Below, one piece after another: positions 19,434 to 27,321 of a DNA stretch of 52,126 nt. How positions within the stretch are numbered: position 1 is the first letter of the stretch; each line of letters starts with the position of its first letter. Under the pieces are notes generated by a model. It was not told the DNA's origin. It was given only the letters and a program-made list of their open reading frames with translations, and made no database searches. Source of the stretch: Acidobacteriota bacterium (GTDB lineage Bacteria; Acidobacteriota; Vicinamibacteria; Vicinamibacterales; UBA2999); NCBI GenBank assembly GCA_016789705.1, contig JAEUQR010000063.1, forward strand, positions 1-52,126, written 5' to 3'. The position numbers and the translations under genes were made by a program.

Positions 19434-19480
19434 TTGACAAATATAGCACGGGATTCTATATTCGCGTTGGCAAATATTTT
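19434..19480. promoter_or_regulatory. arsM promoter with ArsR operator
   Basis: TTGACA (19434-19439), a 17-base spacer and TATATT (19457-19462) form a near-consensus sigma-70 promoter for arsM. The arms AATATAG (19440-19446) and CTATATT (19456-19462) make an inverted repeat inside the spacer and -10. This is a natural ArsR operator that would block both directions. A second TTGGCAAATAT-like copy at 19467-19477 repeats the TTGACAAATAT sequence. Confidence 0.8.
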
Positions 19481-19523
19481 AGCCCTTGACGCTGGCCTGC
19501 ATAGCCGGCACCGGAGACGACCC

Positions 19524-20393
19524 ATGGCGACCCCGATCGAGATCAAGACCACGGTGAAGGAAAAGTACGGCGAGGCGGCGAAGCGCGCGGCGAGCGGCGG
19601 GCTGGCGATCGGCTGTTGCGGCAGCCCGTCGGATTCCGGCTGCGGCGACCCGATCACGTCGAACCTCTACGACGTCGCCGAACAGACGGGCCTGCCGGCC
19701 GAAGCCGTGGCGGCCTCGCTCGGGTGCGGCAACCCGACGGCGCTCGCCGAGCTGAAGGCGGGGGAGGTCGTGCTGGATCTCGGGTCGGGTGGCGGCATCG
19801 ATGTGCTGCTCTCGGCGCGCCGCGTGGGGCCGACGGGCAAGGCCTACGGCCTCGACATGACCGACGAGATGCTGGCGCTCGCCAACGAGAACAAGAAGAA
19901 GGCCGGGGCGGAAAACGTCGAGTTCCTGAAGGGCGAAATCGAGCACATCCCGCTGCCCGACAACTCGGTCGACGTCATCATCTCGAACTGCGTCGTGAAC
20001 CTGTCGGGCGACAAGCCGCGCGTGATTCGCGAAGCGTTCCGCGTGCTCAAGCCCGGCGGCCGCTTCGCCGTGTCGGACGTGGTCGTGAAGGGCGACGTGC
20101 CGAGTGACATCAGGAAGAGCATGGAGCTCTGGATCGGCTGCGTCGCCGGCGCGCTCGAGGAAGCGGAGTTCAGGCAGCTCCTGACCGGTGCCGGTTTCAG
20201 CGACGTGGACATCGAGCCGACCCGCATCTACAAGGCGGCCGACGCGAAGACCTTCCTGGCCGAGGCCGGTCTCGACCGCCCGGGCCTGGCCGAGTCGATC
20301 GATGGACGGTTCATGAGCGCCTTCGTGCGGGCCACGAAGCCGGGTGGGGCGCCAAAGGCCGACTGCGGCTGCGCTCCCGGCTGCTGCAACTGA
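19524..20393 (+). CDS. arsM: Arsenite S-adenosylmethionine methyltransferase
   Basis: Methylates arsenite using S-adenosylmethionine in the cytoplasm, giving volatile or exportable methylarsenicals. The 289 residues contain the SAM motif VVLDLGSGGGIDVLLSAR and the three arsenic-binding cysteines of the family at C68 (SLGCGNP), C156 (SNCVVNL) and C206 (IGCVAGAL). Extra cysteines are near the N-terminus (C31, C32, C40), and the tail ends in CGCAPGCCN. The ATG at 19524 follows GGAG. It lies divergent from arsR and ends at a strong intrinsic terminator. No arsenite efflux pump or reductase is nearby, so methylation may be the main response at this locus. Confidence 0.96.
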   Translation: MATPIEIKTTVKEKYGEAAKRAASGGLAIGCCGSPSDSGCGDPITSNLYDVAEQTGLPAEAVAASLGCGNPTALAELKAGEVVLDLGSGGGIDVLLSARRVGPTGKAYGLDMTDEMLALANENKKKAGAENVEFLKGEIEHIPLPDNSVDVIISNCVVNLSGDKPRVIREAFRVLKPGGRFAVSDVVVKGDVPSDIRKSMELWIGCVAGALEEAEFRQLLTGAGFSDVDIEPTRIYKAADAKTFLAEAGLDRPGLAESIDGRFMSAFVRATKPGGAPKADCGCAPGCCN

Positions 20394-20422
20394 CACGGCG
20401 GCGCCGTCGCCGGCCGCCACGC

Positions 20423-20464
20423 GCCGGGCGTTCGGGGCTTCCCCCGGGCGCTCGGCATTTTTTT
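20423..20464 (+). terminator. Intrinsic terminator of arsM
   Basis: A 15-bp stem (20423-20437 with 20442-20456, including three G-U pairs) closes a CTTC tetraloop and is followed by seven T residues at 20458-20464. This is a textbook Rho-independent terminator. Confidence 0.93.
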
Positions 20465-20502
20465 CGAGGCGTGTAACGTCTTTCAGGGCCAGTTTCGATT
20501 GA

Positions 20503-20537
20503 ATTAACACAAAGTTAACGTTACCGTTGCCGATACG
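20503..20537 (+). promoter_or_regulatory. PHO box before the metalloprotease-like gene
   Basis: ATTAACA (20503-20509), GTTAACG (20514-20520) and CGTTGCC (20525-20531) repeat every 11 bp. GATACG at 20532-20537 matches the -10-like element of pstS and lies 11 bases after the second unit. Which units are bound is uncertain. Confidence 0.65.
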
Positions 20538-20557
20538 TCATTCAGGACGTGTGGTGC

Positions 20558-21193
20558 ATGGCGCGGTGGAACCCTTGCGTGCTGGCAGTGGCGATCGGCC
20601 TGGTGGCCGTGATGCCGACGGGCGTCCGTACCGAGGGCGCCGACCGTGGTGCCGCCGGGCCGTTCATCACGCGGCACGCCGAACTGCGCGCCGCCCTCGA
20701 CCGCATCGCCCGTGGCAGCGCGTCCTGGCGGGCGGCGCTGGCCGCGGTGGCGGGCACCGGGCGCACGGCCGTGGTCGTCACGCCCGACGAGGTCGTCGTT
20801 GCCGAGACTGACGGCCAGGCCCGCGCGGCATTCGACCGCTCGGAAGTGGCCGCCGTCTCCCCGGTCAGCGATGACACAGGACGGGTGAGCGCGGTGCTCG
20901 TCGTCGTGAACGTGGCGCAGATTCAGGCGGCGCACGAGCGCCTCTCGTCCCTGCCCGGCGAATTCCACGCCGATCTCGAACGAGTGCTCGCGCACGAAGT
21001 CTACGGTCACGCCGTGCCCTATCTGCTGGCCGGTGACCTGTCGGGCCGGTGCGCCGATCCGGTACCCGGCACGCCCGCCGCCGAGGCGTGCGCGATTCAG
21101 CGCGAGAACGTGATTCGCGCCGAACTCCGGCTCGGCCGTCGCACCGACGCCACGCTCTCCAGCCTGTCCCTGGCCCGCCTCCTGCGGCACTGA
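20558..21193 (+). CDS. Secreted protein with HExxxH-type metalloprotease-like motif
   Basis: A 211-residue exported protein of unknown function. The ATG at 20558 has AGGA ten bases before it and begins a signal peptide (NPCVLAVAIGLVAVMP, then a likely cleavage before TEGAD). The central part is ordinary alpha/beta sequence. Near residue 150 is LAHEVYGHAVPYLLAGD, then AIQRENVIRAELRLGRR. A His-Glu pair with a second His, followed by an EN..R.EL helix, recalls effector-type M91 and similar zinc peptidases, but the spacing is HExxxH, not HExxH. It is therefore a tentative metalloprotease. A PHO box directly upstream suggests release of phosphorus from an external substrate or a role under starvation. 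Confidence 0.7.
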   Translation: MARWNPCVLAVAIGLVAVMPTGVRTEGADRGAAGPFITRHAELRAALDRIARGSASWRAALAAVAGTGRTAVVVTPDEVVVAETDGQARAAFDRSEVAAVSPVSDDTGRVSAVLVVVNVAQIQAAHERLSSLPGEFHADLERVLAHEVYGHAVPYLLAGDLSGRCADPVPGTPAAEACAIQRENVIRAELRLGRRTDATLSSLSLARLLRH

Positions 21194-21263
21194 CCGCATC
21201 CGCGCGCCCTCGCGCACTCACGTCCGGGCGCCGCCGCGTCCCCATCCCCCCGCGGTCGCCCGA

Positions 21264-21318
21264 GTTAACGCGGGCGTAACAGCCTTGTCGCGGGTGCTTC
21301 ACGGCCGCTCGGTAGCCT
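21264..21318 (+). promoter_or_regulatory. PHO box and -10 of the TonB receptor operon
   Basis: Four units at 11-bp period: GTTAACG (21264-21270), CGTAACA (21275-21281), TGTCGCG (21286-21292) and CTTCACG (21297-21303). Nine bases later comes TAGCCT (21313-21318). The message then has a leader with GAGGAG three bases before the ATG at 21360. Confidence 0.72.
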
Positions 21319-21359
21319 GACGGAGTTCGTCATCCAGTCGCACCGAACCCGAGGAGCGT

Positions 21360-24182
21360 ATGAACGTCCGATTTGTCCGAATCACCGTGCTTGCGGTCGC
21401 CCTGCTGGCCGCCGTGGCCGCCCCCGTGCTGGCGCAGTCGCGCCCGGCGGCCGCCGCCCGCAAAGTCCGCGTCACCGGCATCGTCCGCGACGAGGGCAAC
21501 GCCATCACGTTGCCGGGAATCCCGGTGGAGGTCGTCGGTGGCCCCACCGTGTACACCGATGTCGATGGCCGCTACGTCCTCGAACTCGACCCCGGCACCT
21601 ACGAAATCAAGGTGGCGATGGACGGCTACCAGGCGCGCACCGTCAAGGTCGACGTCGCCGCGGGGCAGCGCCTGCCGGACCTGAACATCGGCCTGTCGAT
21701 GGCCGCGTTCGCCGAGACCGTCACGGTCGTGGCCGAGGCGCCGCTCGACGCCATCACCTCCTCGGCCGCCGCGCAGCTCGTCGAGCGCAAGCAGGCGCCG
21801 ATCATCACCGACAACCTCGGCGCCCAGGAGATGCGCAGCAACAACGACGGCGATGCTGCCGCCGCGATGCAGCGTGTCACCGGCATCTCGGTGGTCGACA
21901 ACCAGTACGTCTTCGTCCGCGGCCTCGGCGAACGCTACAGCAACACGACCCTGTCGGGCGCCACGCTGCCGACGACCGAGCCCGACAAGAAGGTCGTGCC
22001 GCTCGACATGTTCCCCTCAGGCCTGCTCGACAGCGTGCAGGTGGCCAAGTCGTACTCCCCCGACAAGTCGGCCGAATTCGCCGGCGGGCTCGTGCAGGTC
22101 AATCCGATCAAGCTGCCGAGCCGTCCGGTGTTCGACATCTCCTACGGCATCACCGCCTACGAGATCGCGACCGGCAAGAGCATTCCGCTCAGCCCGCTCG
22201 GTTCGCGCGACTGGCTCGGCTTCGACAACGGCAGCCGCGCGCTGCCGAGCTCGTTTCCGGATTCGAAGATCGTGCGCCGCGGCATCTTCACGCCGAACGT
22301 CGGCTTCACGCCCGACCAGATCACCGAGTTCGGCCGTGCCCTCGACAACACCTGGCGGCCGGCGCGCGAGAACGGCGCCCCCGGGCAGAACTGGGGCATC
22401 GTGGCCGGTAACCGCTTCGGCAAGCTCGGCCTCGTGGCCAGCCTGTCGCACTCCTACAAGGAACAGTTCGTCAAGGAAGACCGCGCGTTCTACCGCGTGG
22501 ACGAAGGCGACACGCTCGAAGCGGTGAGTGACTACCAGATCGAGTACGGCACGCAGCGCGCGCAGATTGGCGGCGTCGCCAACCTGGCGTATCAGCTCAC
22601 GACGAACCACCGCGTCTCGCTCGAGAACTTCTACACCCACAGTGGCAAGGACGAAGGCCGCACGTTCCAGGGCCCGAACACGGAGAACAACTTCTACTAC
22701 TTCAACAACCGCCTGCAGTTCGTCGAGGAGCAGCTGCTGTCGAACGGCCTGAGCGGCGAACACTTCTTCCGCTCGCTCGGCAATAGCCGCATCGACTGGC
22801 GAGCCACCTACTCGCGGGCCAAGCGGAACGAGCCGGACCTGCGCGAGACGCTCTACCAGGCCAACCTCTCGGCCCTGCCGGGCGGTGGCTTCACCTTCAC
22901 CGGCACCCCGGTGCTCGCCGACGAGTCGCAGAGCGGCTTCCGGATGTTCAACGACCTCAACGACGATTCGCTCGACGTGGCCGCCAACTGGAGCCTGTTC
23001 AGCACCGCGGGTGACCGCCCGACGCAGTACAAGTTCGGCGCCAGCGTCATCGACCGCACGCGCGACTTCACGTCGCGTCGGTTCCGCTTCATCCCGAACA
23101 CCGCCGGTTCCGGCGGGGCGGTACCGGTGGACCTGCGGTTGTCGCCGGAAGAGCTGTTCGCGTCGAACAACATCGGCCGGGCCTGGCGCTTCAATGAAGA
23201 GACCCGTCCGGTCGACGCCTATGACGGCGCGCAGACGACCTACGCCGGCTACGGCATGATGGACATGTCGATCAGCGCGAAGACCCGCCTCGTGGCCGGC
23301 GCCCGGGTGGAACGTTTCGAGCAGGAAGTCACCTCGTTCGACCCGTTCGGCCTCTTCGTCAGCACCGTGACGTCGGAGAACAAGAACACCGACTTCTTCC
23401 CGGCCATCAACCTGGTGCAGGGTGTCACCGCCAACTCGAACGTGCGCCTGAGCTACAGCGCCACGGTCAACCGTCCCGAGTTCCGCGAAGTCGCCACCTT
23501 CGAGTTCACCGACGTGGTCGGCGCCCGCGCCGTGCGCGGCAATCCCGACCTGACGCGCGCCATCATCCAGAACGTGGATGCGCGCTGGGAGATGTTCCCC
23601 GGCGCCAGGAACGTGCTGGCGGTCAGCACCTTCTACAAGTACTTCAACTCGCCGATCGAACGCGTCGTCATCGCTGGCGCCCAGCCGATCGTGACGTTCC
23701 AGAACGCCGACAGCGCCCGCAACTTCGGTGTGGAGCTCGAGTTCGCGCGGCAGCTCTTCAAGGGGCTCTACGTCAACGCCAACTACACCTTCGTCGACTC
23801 GAAGATCACGCTGAACGCCGACCAGCGCACCGTGCAGACCTCGCTCGAGCGCGCGCTCGCCGGCCAGTCGAAGAACGTCTTCAACGTGACGACGGAATAC
23901 GCCGCCCGCGGCTTCAACGCCCGTCTGCTCATCAACCGCTACGGCGACCGCATCTCGGACGTCGGCTCGAACGGCGCGCCCGACATCATCGAGCAGGGCC
24001 GCCCGCAGGTGGACGTCGTGCTGTCGCAGAAGCTCGGCCGCTTCAACGTCCGCATCGGCGGCGACAACCTGCTCGACAGCCGCTACAACTTCACGCAGGG
24101 CATCGGCAACACCCAGGAGCGCGAGCGCTCCTTCGTGCTCGGCCGCACGTTCAGCCTGTCGGTTGGCGTCAATGTCTTCTAA
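21360..24182 (+). CDS. TonB-dependent outer-membrane receptor with carboxypeptidase-regulatory-like domain
   Basis: A 940-residue receptor. A signal peptide ends at VLAQS. Residues 37-115 form a carboxypeptidase-regulatory-like domain (VTGIVRDEGNAITLPGIPVEVVGG split, then TDVDGRYVLELDPGTYEIKV). A plug domain of about 120 residues follows (DNLGAQEMRSNNDGDAAAAM, VFVRGLGERYSNTTLSG), then a beta-barrel ending RTFSLSVGVNVF with the C-terminal aromatic needed for Bam recognition. Such receptors import bulky ligands with energy from TonB-ExbBD. The ligand is unknown, but a four-unit PHO box and a neighbouring alkaline phosphatase and porin point to a phosphorus-containing compound. It is followed after 31 bases by a secreted partner. 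Confidence 0.95.
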   Translation: MNVRFVRITVLAVALLAAVAAPVLAQSRPAAAARKVRVTGIVRDEGNAITLPGIPVEVVGGPTVYTDVDGRYVLELDPGTYEIKVAMDGYQARTVKVDVAAGQRLPDLNIGLSMAAFAETVTVVAEAPLDAITSSAAAQLVERKQAPIITDNLGAQEMRSNNDGDAAAAMQRVTGISVVDNQYVFVRGLGERYSNTTLSGATLPTTEPDKKVVPLDMFPSGLLDSVQVAKSYSPDKSAEFAGGLVQVNPIKLPSRPVFDISYGITAYEIATGKSIPLSPLGSRDWLGFDNGSRALPSSFPDSKIVRRGIFTPNVGFTPDQITEFGRALDNTWRPARENGAPGQNWGIVAGNRFGKLGLVASLSHSYKEQFVKEDRAFYRVDEGDTLEAVSDYQIEYGTQRAQIGGVANLAYQLTTNHRVSLENFYTHSGKDEGRTFQGPNTENNFYYFNNRLQFVEEQLLSNGLSGEHFFRSLGNSRIDWRATYSRAKRNEPDLRETLYQANLSALPGGGFTFTGTPVLADESQSGFRMFNDLNDDSLDVAANWSLFSTAGDRPTQYKFGASVIDRTRDFTSRRFRFIPNTAGSGGAVPVDLRLSPEELFASNNIGRAWRFNEETRPVDAYDGAQTTYAGYGMMDMSISAKTRLVAGARVERFEQEVTSFDPFGLFVSTVTSENKNTDFFPAINLVQGVTANSNVRLSYSATVNRPEFREVATFEFTDVVGARAVRGNPDLTRAIIQNVDARWEMFPGARNVLAVSTFYKYFNSPIERVVIAGAQPIVTFQNADSARNFGVELEFARQLFKGLYVNANYTFVDSKITLNADQRTVQTSLERALAGQSKNVFNVTTEYAARGFNARLLINRYGDRISDVGSNGAPDIIEQGRPQVDVVLSQKLGRFNVRIGGDNLLDSRYNFTQGIGNTQERERSFVLGRTFSLSVGVNVF

Positions 24183-24213
24183 GCCCGCACCTCAGAGGAG
24201 CGCACAGAGCATC

Positions 24214-25539
24214 ATGGTTCACGCAACAGACATCCTGAAGGGCCTGACGGCCGCCGCCGCGCTGGCCGCGGCCGTGGTCATGACGGTGCCGGTGGCCGCG
24301 CAGCTGCAGCCGCCGGTCACCGTGCCCGGTATCGACCGCCCGGTCGTCGTCGTCACCGGCGAAATCGAGGGCACGATGAACTGGACGAACAACTTCGTCT
24401 ACGTGCTGCGCGGCGCCGTGTTTGTCAACGACGGCGCCACGCTCAACATCCAGGCCGGCACGCTCATCGCTGGCGAGGCCGGCAGCGTCGGCACGCTCAT
24501 CGTGCTGCGCGGCGGCCGCCTGAACGCCATCGGCACGCGCACCCAGCCCATCGTCTTCACGAGTGACCAGCCGGTGGGCCAGCGCGCCCGCGGCGACTGG
24601 GGCGGCATCATCCTGAACGGCAGGGCACCGCTCAACATCCCGGGTGGCGAAGGCGTGGGCGAGGCGCAGACCGGTGTCTACGGCGGCAATGACCCCAACG
24701 ACAGCAGCGGCACGATGCGCTACGTGCGCCTTGAGTTCGCCGGCACCGAGTTCAGCCCCGACAACGAGCTGAACGGCATCGCCTTCCAGGGCGTGGGCCG
24801 TGGCGGGGCGTTCGAGTACATCCAGGTGCACATGAACCGCGACGACGCCTTCGAATGGTTCGGCGGCACGGCCGACATCAAGCACGCGATTGCCTCGAAC
24901 GCCGGCGACGACAGCTTCGACTGGACGTTCGGCTGGACCGGCCGGGCGCAGTTCCTCGCCGTGCACCAGCGCAGTGACGACGGCGACTGGGCGATTGAAG
25001 CCGACAACAACGAGTTCAACAACAACCTGCTGCCGCGCGCCAATCCGCAGATCTACAACTTCACGAGCTGCGGCGACCCGGACACCAACGAAGGTGTCGA
25101 AGCGTTCCGCGCCGTGCTCTTCCGCCGCGGCACCGCCGTCACCTTCCGCAACTTCGTCATCGCCGGTTCGCGCACGCTCGGTATGCAGATTGACGGCGCC
25201 GCCACGCTCGACCAGGTGAACAACGGCACGACACAGATCGGCGCCGGGGTCATCTTCGGGCCGGCGACGCCGCTGCACGCGAGTGTCGTGCCGTTCGTGA
25301 CGAACGGCCGGTTCCCGAACGTGCGCACGGGCGTGGCGACGGGCCTTTCGGCGGGTTGCTTCCAGCACGAGTCGCCGAACTTCCAGCCGACGTCGGTGGC
25401 GACGCTCGCCGGTGGCCAGCTCGCGCCGATTCAGCCGCCGAACGACGGGTTCTTCGAGACCGTCACGTTCATCGGCGCGGTGCCGCCGGCGCCGCAGGAC
25501 GATTGGACGGCTGGCTGGACGGCCTATCCCCAGCGGTAG
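24214..25539 (+). CDS. Secreted beta-rich partner of the TonB receptor, function unknown
   Basis: A 441-residue exported protein. The ATG at 24214 follows AGAGGAG, and its signal peptide ends at VPVAAQ. The body is rich in short strands with turns such as GGRLNAIGTRTQPIVFTSD, GDWGGIILNGRAPLNI, YVRLEFAGTEF and DDAFEWFGGTADIKH, which suggests a right-handed parallel beta-helix. I do not recognise a catalytic site. Similar proteins are found beside TonB receptors in other Gram-negatives, so it may bind or process the receptor's ligand at the cell surface. It belongs to the same PHO-controlled operon. A GC-rich hairpin follows the stop. Confidence 0.82.
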   Translation: MVHATDILKGLTAAAALAAAVVMTVPVAAQLQPPVTVPGIDRPVVVVTGEIEGTMNWTNNFVYVLRGAVFVNDGATLNIQAGTLIAGEAGSVGTLIVLRGGRLNAIGTRTQPIVFTSDQPVGQRARGDWGGIILNGRAPLNIPGGEGVGEAQTGVYGGNDPNDSSGTMRYVRLEFAGTEFSPDNELNGIAFQGVGRGGAFEYIQVHMNRDDAFEWFGGTADIKHAIASNAGDDSFDWTFGWTGRAQFLAVHQRSDDGDWAIEADNNEFNNNLLPRANPQIYNFTSCGDPDTNEGVEAFRAVLFRRGTAVTFRNFVIAGSRTLGMQIDGAATLDQVNNGTTQIGAGVIFGPATPLHASVVPFVTNGRFPNVRTGVATGLSAGCFQHESPNFQPTSVATLAGGQLAPIQPPNDGFFETVTFIGAVPPAPQDDWTAGWTAYPQR

Positions 25540-25550
25540 ACTGACTCCGT

Positions 25551-25576
25551 CCCCCGCCGCCGAGCGGCGGCGGGGG
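25551..25576 (+). terminator. GC-rich hairpin after the TonB partner gene
   Basis: Arms CCCCCGCCGC and GCGGCGGGGG are separated by six bases. No T run follows, so it may act as a weak terminator or a 3' stabiliser and not as a full stop. Confidence 0.55.
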
Positions 25577-25613
25577 AGGGACGCCCGGACGTGGTGTCCC
25601 GGATGGGACATTC

Positions 25614-26111
25614 GTGGCCATGTGGCGTTCGGCTCTTCTCCTCGCACTCCTGACCCTGACGGGCTGCACGCCTGCGCCCTCCCCTCTGCAACACACCGCC
25701 GACGCCCCGGTGCCACTGGCTCAGGCCGTGCTCATCGCGGTGCTGGCCGGTGACCAGGCGACGCTCGCGTCGCTGGCCCTCTCCGAGCAGGAATTCCGCG
25801 ACCATATCTGGCCGTCACTGCCGGCCGCGCGGCCCGAGCGCAACCTGCCGTTCTCGTATGTGTGGGGTGACCTGCACCAGAAGAGCGAGACCGGCCTCCG
25901 GGCGACCATCGACCGGTTGCGTGGCCAGGCACTGACACTCGTGGACGTGCGGCTCGGTGAGGCGACCGTCTATGACGGCTACACCGTGCATCGCGACGCC
26001 GTGTTCGTCGTGCGCTCGGCCGGCGGTGTCACCGACGACCTGCGCGTATGCGGCTCGATGGTCGAGCAGAACGGCCGGTGGAAGGTCTTCAGCTACGTGG
26101 TGGACGACTAG
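25614..26111 (+). CDS. Small lipoprotein of unknown function
   Basis: A 165-residue putative lipoprotein. The N-terminus MAMWRSALLLALLTLTGC has a clear lipobox (LTGC) after a short hydrophobic stretch. The mature part contains alanine-rich helical sequence, then alternating strands and ends NGRWKVFSYVVDD, a pattern seen in small NTF2-like or cystatin-like folds; this is only a guess. The start is the GTG at 25614 or the ATG at 25620, with GGATGGGA just upstream. It lies between the TonB partner and the alkaline phosphatase on the same strand and may take part in the same response. Confidence 0.7.
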   Translation: MAMWRSALLLALLTLTGCTPAPSPLQHTADAPVPLAQAVLIAVLAGDQATLASLALSEQEFRDHIWPSLPAARPERNLPFSYVWGDLHQKSETGLRATIDRLRGQALTLVDVRLGEATVYDGYTVHRDAVFVVRSAGGVTDDLRVCGSMVEQNGRWKVFSYVVDD

Positions 26112-26140
26112 GCCGGCGTGCGGTGCTGCCGCGGGCGCGC

Positions 26141-26173
26141 CGACACACCGTTGTGACGGGCGCCGCGTAGAAT
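26141..26173 (+). promoter_or_regulatory. PHO box and -10 of the alkaline phosphatase gene
   Basis: CGACACA (26141-26147) and TGTGACG (26152-26158) are 11 bp apart. Nine bases later comes TAGAAT (26168-26173), and 7 bases after that the GTG start. Only two units are recognisable, and the first is weak. Confidence 0.6.
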
Positions 26174-26180
26174 CGAGCGC

Positions 26181-27299
26181 GTGAGAACGCCCCTCGTTGC
26201 CCTCCTGTTGCTGCCCCTCGCCGTGGTGTCCGGCCGTCAGGCCGAGCCACTCGCCCGCAACGTCATCCTCTTCCTCGCCGACGCCGGCGGCATCCCCACG
26301 CTCAATGCGGCCAGCCTGCACGGTTACGGCGAGGGCCGCCGGCTGTTCGTGCAGCGCATGCCGCACATCGGCCTCTCGGACACGGCTACGGCGTCGCAGT
26401 TCGTGACGGATTCAGCAGCCGGCATGACGGCCATCGTGACCGGGCAGCGCACGCACAACGGCGTCATCGGCCAGGGGCCGGACGCGGTGCGCGGGGTGAA
26501 AGACGGGGCGCCGCTGACGACCATCCTCGAGATGGCGGAAGCACGCGGCCTGGCGACCGGGGTCATCTCGAACGACGCGCTGACCGGCGCCACGCCGGCG
26601 GCGCTCTACGCGAAGGTCAACGACCGGAACCAGACGGCCGACATCTTCCGTCAGGCCCTGGCATCACCCGCGGGCGATGGCATCGACGTGCTCATCGGCG
26701 CCGGGCGGTCGGAGGTGGCGGGGGCGCTCGCCGCCGCTGGTTCCAGCCTCGAGGCGGTGGCGCGCGAACACGGCCGCCCGGTGCTGGCTTCGCTCGACGA
26801 CGTACCGCCGGCGGCCACGAAGACCGTGGTGCTGCTCGAGGATCAGGCCTTCGATCTGGCGGCCGCGGTGGCCCTGGCCCGCCGGATGTTGTCGGCAAAT
26901 CCGCGCGGTTACTTCCTGATGGTCGAGAGCGACACCCACACTGACCGGATTCGGCAGGGGCTCGATCGAATGGTGACCTTCGATCGGGTCATCGAGGCGA
27001 CCGCCGCGGCCGCGGGGGCCGAGACCCTGCTGCTCTTCACGGCCGACCATTCGTTCGACCTCCGGGTGCACGATGGCCTCATCGGCAAGCCTCTACTGAC
27101 TGGGGCTGCGGCAGAACGTGGGGGCGGCATGGATGGGGTGCGGCTTCCGCACGTGCGCATGGACGACAGTCACACGGGTGAAGAGGTCCTGGTGGCCGCG
27201 CAAGGGCCGGGGGCCACGCGCGTGCACGGCTATCTGGCCAACACCGATCTCTTCCGGATCATGCTGGCGGCCTTCGGCTGGCCCGCGGCGGCGCGGTGA
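26181..27299 (+). CDS. Alkaline phosphatase family protein (PhoA-type)
   Basis: A 372-residue exported phosphomonoesterase-like enzyme, shorter than E. coli PhoA. A hydrophobic leader (PLVALLLLPLAVVSG) is followed by the first metal aspartate D34 in LFLADAGG, the nucleophile S78 in VTDSAAGMTA, the acidic cluster VESDTHTD (249-255), D289-H290 in FTADHSFD and H331 in DSHTGEEV. These are the family landmarks. The usual Asp-x3-His pair after the glutamate is not obvious, so metal binding may differ. It would free phosphate from organic esters in the periplasm. The GTG start at 26181 lies 7 bases after TAGAAT. Confidence 0.9.
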   Translation: MRTPLVALLLLPLAVVSGRQAEPLARNVILFLADAGGIPTLNAASLHGYGEGRRLFVQRMPHIGLSDTATASQFVTDSAAGMTAIVTGQRTHNGVIGQGPDAVRGVKDGAPLTTILEMAEARGLATGVISNDALTGATPAALYAKVNDRNQTADIFRQALASPAGDGIDVLIGAGRSEVAGALAAAGSSLEAVAREHGRPVLASLDDVPPAATKTVVLLEDQAFDLAAAVALARRMLSANPRGYFLMVESDTHTDRIRQGLDRMVTFDRVIEATAAAAGAETLLLFTADHSFDLRVHDGLIGKPLLTGAAAERGGGMDGVRLPHVRMDDSHTGEEVLVAAQGPGATRVHGYLANTDLFRIMLAAFGWPAAAR

Positions 27300-27321
27300 C
27301 CGCCGGCCGTCACGTGCGCCG

